NCBI RefSeq assembly: GCF_012221945.1
Contig: NZ_CP032549.1
Span: forward strand, 124,001-188,000
Direction of reading: 5' to 3'
Length of the DNA: 64,000 bases
Source of the DNA: Glutamicibacter mishrai
Lineage (GTDB): Bacteria > Actinomycetota > Actinomycetes > Actinomycetales > Micrococcaceae
The position numbers were made by a program, and so were the translations under genes. Positions 62,040 through 64,000 of the stretch are shown piece after piece. The notes beneath the pieces are model-generated. The model ran no database searches and was not told the origin of the DNA. It saw only the letters and a list, made by a program, of their open reading frames with translations. Position 1 is the first letter of the stretch; each line of letters begins with the position of its first letter.

Positions 62040-64000
62040 ATGTCGCAATCATTCGATGCCCGTCAACTCCGCGAGACGACCGCCGCAGATTCTGCGCCGA
62101 CGCCAGCACAGTTTCGCCAGGCCTTGTTGCGCCACCTGCAGTACACGGTCGGCAAGAGCCCGCAGCAAGCCTCGCTCTTCGACTGGCGGATGGCCCTGTC
62201 CCACACGGTGCGTGATTACGCGGTTGATCCGTGGTTCAGCGCTACCCGTCGTACCTGGGATGAAGACCGCAAACGCGTCTACTACCTGTCGATGGAATTC
62301 CTGATCGGCCGGCTGCTTGAAGACCAGGCCATCAACCTGGGCCTGCGCGATGTCATGGTCCAAGTCCTGGCGGAATTCGGCTTGAGCTTCGATGAGGTAG
62401 CCGAGGGAGAACCCGATGCCGCCTTGGGCAACGGCGGCCTGGGACGGCTCGCGGCCTGCTACCTCGAATCCATGGCCACCATGGGCTGCCCCGCCTACGG
62501 CTACGGCCTGCGCTACGAACACGGGCTGTTCCGCCAGCTCTTCGAAAACGGGCGTCAGATCGAAACCCCGGAAAATTGGTTGGCCACCGACAACCCATGG
62601 GACTTCACCCGCCCCGAAGCCGCCTACCCGGTCGGCTTCGGCGGCGAGCTGCACGATCACGACGGCACCTCCATCTGGTCGCCACGCTCCAAGGTCCTCG
62701 CCTCGGCCCATGACACCCCGGTGGTTGGCTACGGCGGCCAATGGGCGAATACCCTGCGCCTTTGGGCCGCGATGCCCAGCGCCGACCTTTTCGATCTGGA
62801 TCGCTTCAACGCCGGCGACTTCGCCGCCGCCTCCGAACCCGAAGCATTGGCCCGCAGCCTCAGCCGCGTTTTGTACCCGAACGACACCACCGAGGGCGGC
62901 AAGGAGCTGCGCCTTTCCCAGGAGTACTTCCTGACCTCCGCCTCGGTGCAGGACATCCTTCGCCGCTACCTGGCGGCACACGATGACCTGCTCAAGCTCC
63001 CCGAGTTCGTGGCCATCCAGATGAACGACACACATCCAGCCATCGCCGGCCCCGAGCTGATCCGCCTGCTGGTTGACGAGCACGCCGTGGACTTCGATAC
63101 GGCGGTGGAAACCGCGACCGGCGTCCTGGGCTATACCAACCACACGCTGCTGCCCGAAGCCCTGGAACGCTGGAGCGTCGGGCTGATGCGCAAGGTCCTG
63201 CCACGCCATCTGCAGATCATCGAGACCCTCGACACCCAATTCATCGCGCTGCAGGGCCAGGTCTCGGATCCGGTGCGCCTGATCAGCAACGATCAGGTCA
63301 GCATGGGCGATTTGGCGTTCACCACCAGCCACAAGGTCAACGGCGTGTCAGCGCTCCACACCGAACTGGTCAGCCAGGAGCTGTTCCCGGTCCACAACGA
63401 ACTGCACCCAGGGCGGATCGTGAACATCACCAACGGAGTCACCCCGCGTCGTTGGCTCAAACTCGCCAACCCATCGCTGGCCGCATTGATCACCGACACC
63501 ATCGGCGCCGGGTGGGAGACAGATCTGGAGCGGCTGCGCGAACTCGAACCTTATGCCGAGGATCCTGCCTTCCGCGATGCCTTCGGCCGCAGCAAGCGCC
63601 AGGCCAAGGAGCATTTCACCGGCTGGCTGGTCGCTGAGCACGGTATCGAACTGCCTGCCGAGGCGTTGTATGACGCCCAGGTGAAACGGCTGCACGAATA
63701 CAAGCGCCAGCTGTTGAACATCTTGTGGACCATTGCGCACTGGCAGCGGATCAAGCGCGATCCGCAGGCCAGCTGGGTCCCCCGGGTCAAGATCTTCGGT
63801 GGCAAGGCAGCACCGAGCTACCACATGGCCAAACTGATCATCCAGCTGATCAACGACGTCGCCGAAGTCGTGAACAACGATCCGGAAACCCGCCACCTGC
63901 TGCGCGTGGTCTACCCGCCGAACTACGGTGTATCCATGGCCGAAAAACTGATTCCGGCGGCCGATCTGTCCGAGCAGATATCCACCGCGGGCATGGAAGC
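62040..64000 (+). CDS. glgP: Glycogen/alpha-glucan phosphorylase (partial)
   Basis: Releases glucose-1-phosphate from glycogen or maltodextrin; pyridoxal-phosphate enzyme. The first 653 codons are present and the window ends before the C-terminus. Recognised parts are YYLSMEFLIGRLLEDQAINLGL, LGNGGLGRLAACYLESMATMG, AIQMNDTHPAIAGPELIRLL, NITNGVTPRRWL and QVKRLHEYKRQLLN; the PLP-lysine region (near residue 660) lies about at the window edge. Start ATG 62040 with weak GAGAG upstream. Short-form bacterial phosphorylase (about 800 aa expected). Its product feeds the neighbouring pgi/zwf genes after phosphoglucomutase. Confidence 0.93.
   Translation, partial: MSQSFDARQLRETTAADSAPTPAQFRQALLRHLQYTVGKSPQQASLFDWRMALSHTVRDYAVDPWFSATRRTWDEDRKRVYYLSMEFLIGRLLEDQAINLGLRDVMVQVLAEFGLSFDEVAEGEPDAALGNGGLGRLAACYLESMATMGCPAYGYGLRYEHGLFRQLFENGRQIETPENWLATDNPWDFTRPEAAYPVGFGGELHDHDGTSIWSPRSKVLASAHDTPVVGYGGQWANTLRLWAAMPSADLFDLDRFNAGDFAAASEPEALARSLSRVLYPNDTTEGGKELRLSQEYFLTSASVQDILRRYLAAHDDLLKLPEFVAIQMNDTHPAIAGPELIRLLVDEHAVDFDTAVETATGVLGYTNHTLLPEALERWSVGLMRKVLPRHLQIIETLDTQFIALQGQVSDPVRLISNDQVSMGDLAFTTSHKVNGVSALHTELVSQELFPVHNELHPGRIVNITNGVTPRRWLKLANPSLAALITDTIGAGWETDLERLRELEPYAEDPAFRDAFGRSKRQAKEHFTGWLVAEHGIELPAEALYDAQVKRLHEYKRQLLNILWTIAHWQRIKRDPQASWVPRVKIFGGKAAPSYHMAKLIIQLINDVAEVVNNDPETRHLLRVVYPPNYGVSMAEKLIPAADLSEQISTAGME

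Overview
The window is a contiguous, gene-dense piece of a moderately GC-rich actinobacterial chromosome, almost certainly from the Micrococcales and most like Arthrobacter/Glutamicibacter. Signs of this are two ClpP subunits, SufR-led suf genes, an OpcA-containing pentose phosphate operon, a mycothiol-type thioredoxin-fold reductase, many GTG starts and several apparently leaderless promoters. No phage, insertion sequence or CRISPR array was seen. Identifications come from reading the sequence; no database was searched.

Region 1-8.4 kb (minus strand) is a sulfur operon: sirohydrochlorin chelatase, ferredoxin-type sulfite reductase, CysH, CysD, CysN, then a sulfonate/nitrate-type ABC transporter cut by the window start. 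No APS kinase is present and CysH carries the iron-sulfur cysteines of APS reductases. 8.6-14.9 kb holds valS, a secreted trypsin-like protease, a membrane protein and an Rv2466c-like reductase. 14.9-33 kb resembles, from memory, the Mycobacterium tuberculosis Rv2457c-Rv2478c neighbourhood: clpX, clpP2, clpP1, tig, nei, rpiB, pepN, truncated hemoglobin, ettA and an SSB paralogue. It is interrupted by three identical tRNA-Pro genes, a tRNA-Gly, tesB and a SoxR-linked redox island. In that island a classic SoxR box sits between soxR and a flavin reductase, and soxR is followed by a three-module MOSC/FNR/[2Fe-2S] protein.

33-41.7 kb has a CPBP protease, tRNA-Arg, an MFS transporter, a divergent Lrp/LysE pair, and a biotin-uptake operon (bioMNY) extended by an acyl-CoA ligase and a thiolase that lacks its second catalytic cysteine. 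Two tandem near-palindromes lie in front of this operon. 41.8-46.5 kb is sufR-sufB-sufD-sufC-sufT without sufS or sufU. 46.7-51.9 kb has an ABC exporter, ctaA, a PadR/membrane-protein pair with a 27-bp operator, and ctaB. 52.6-60.6 kb is the glycolysis/pentose phosphate operon tkt-tal-pgi-zwf-opcA-pgl, followed by a D-amino-acid oxidase and a truncated glgP. The suf-to-pgl order again parallels M. tuberculosis (Rv1445c-Rv1466).

The points most worth a second look are the MOSC-reductase fusion under possible SoxR control, the biotin-linked ligase/thiolase pair, and several clear operators (SoxR, SufR, PadR, ClgR and the bioM tandem repeats) that can be tested directly.
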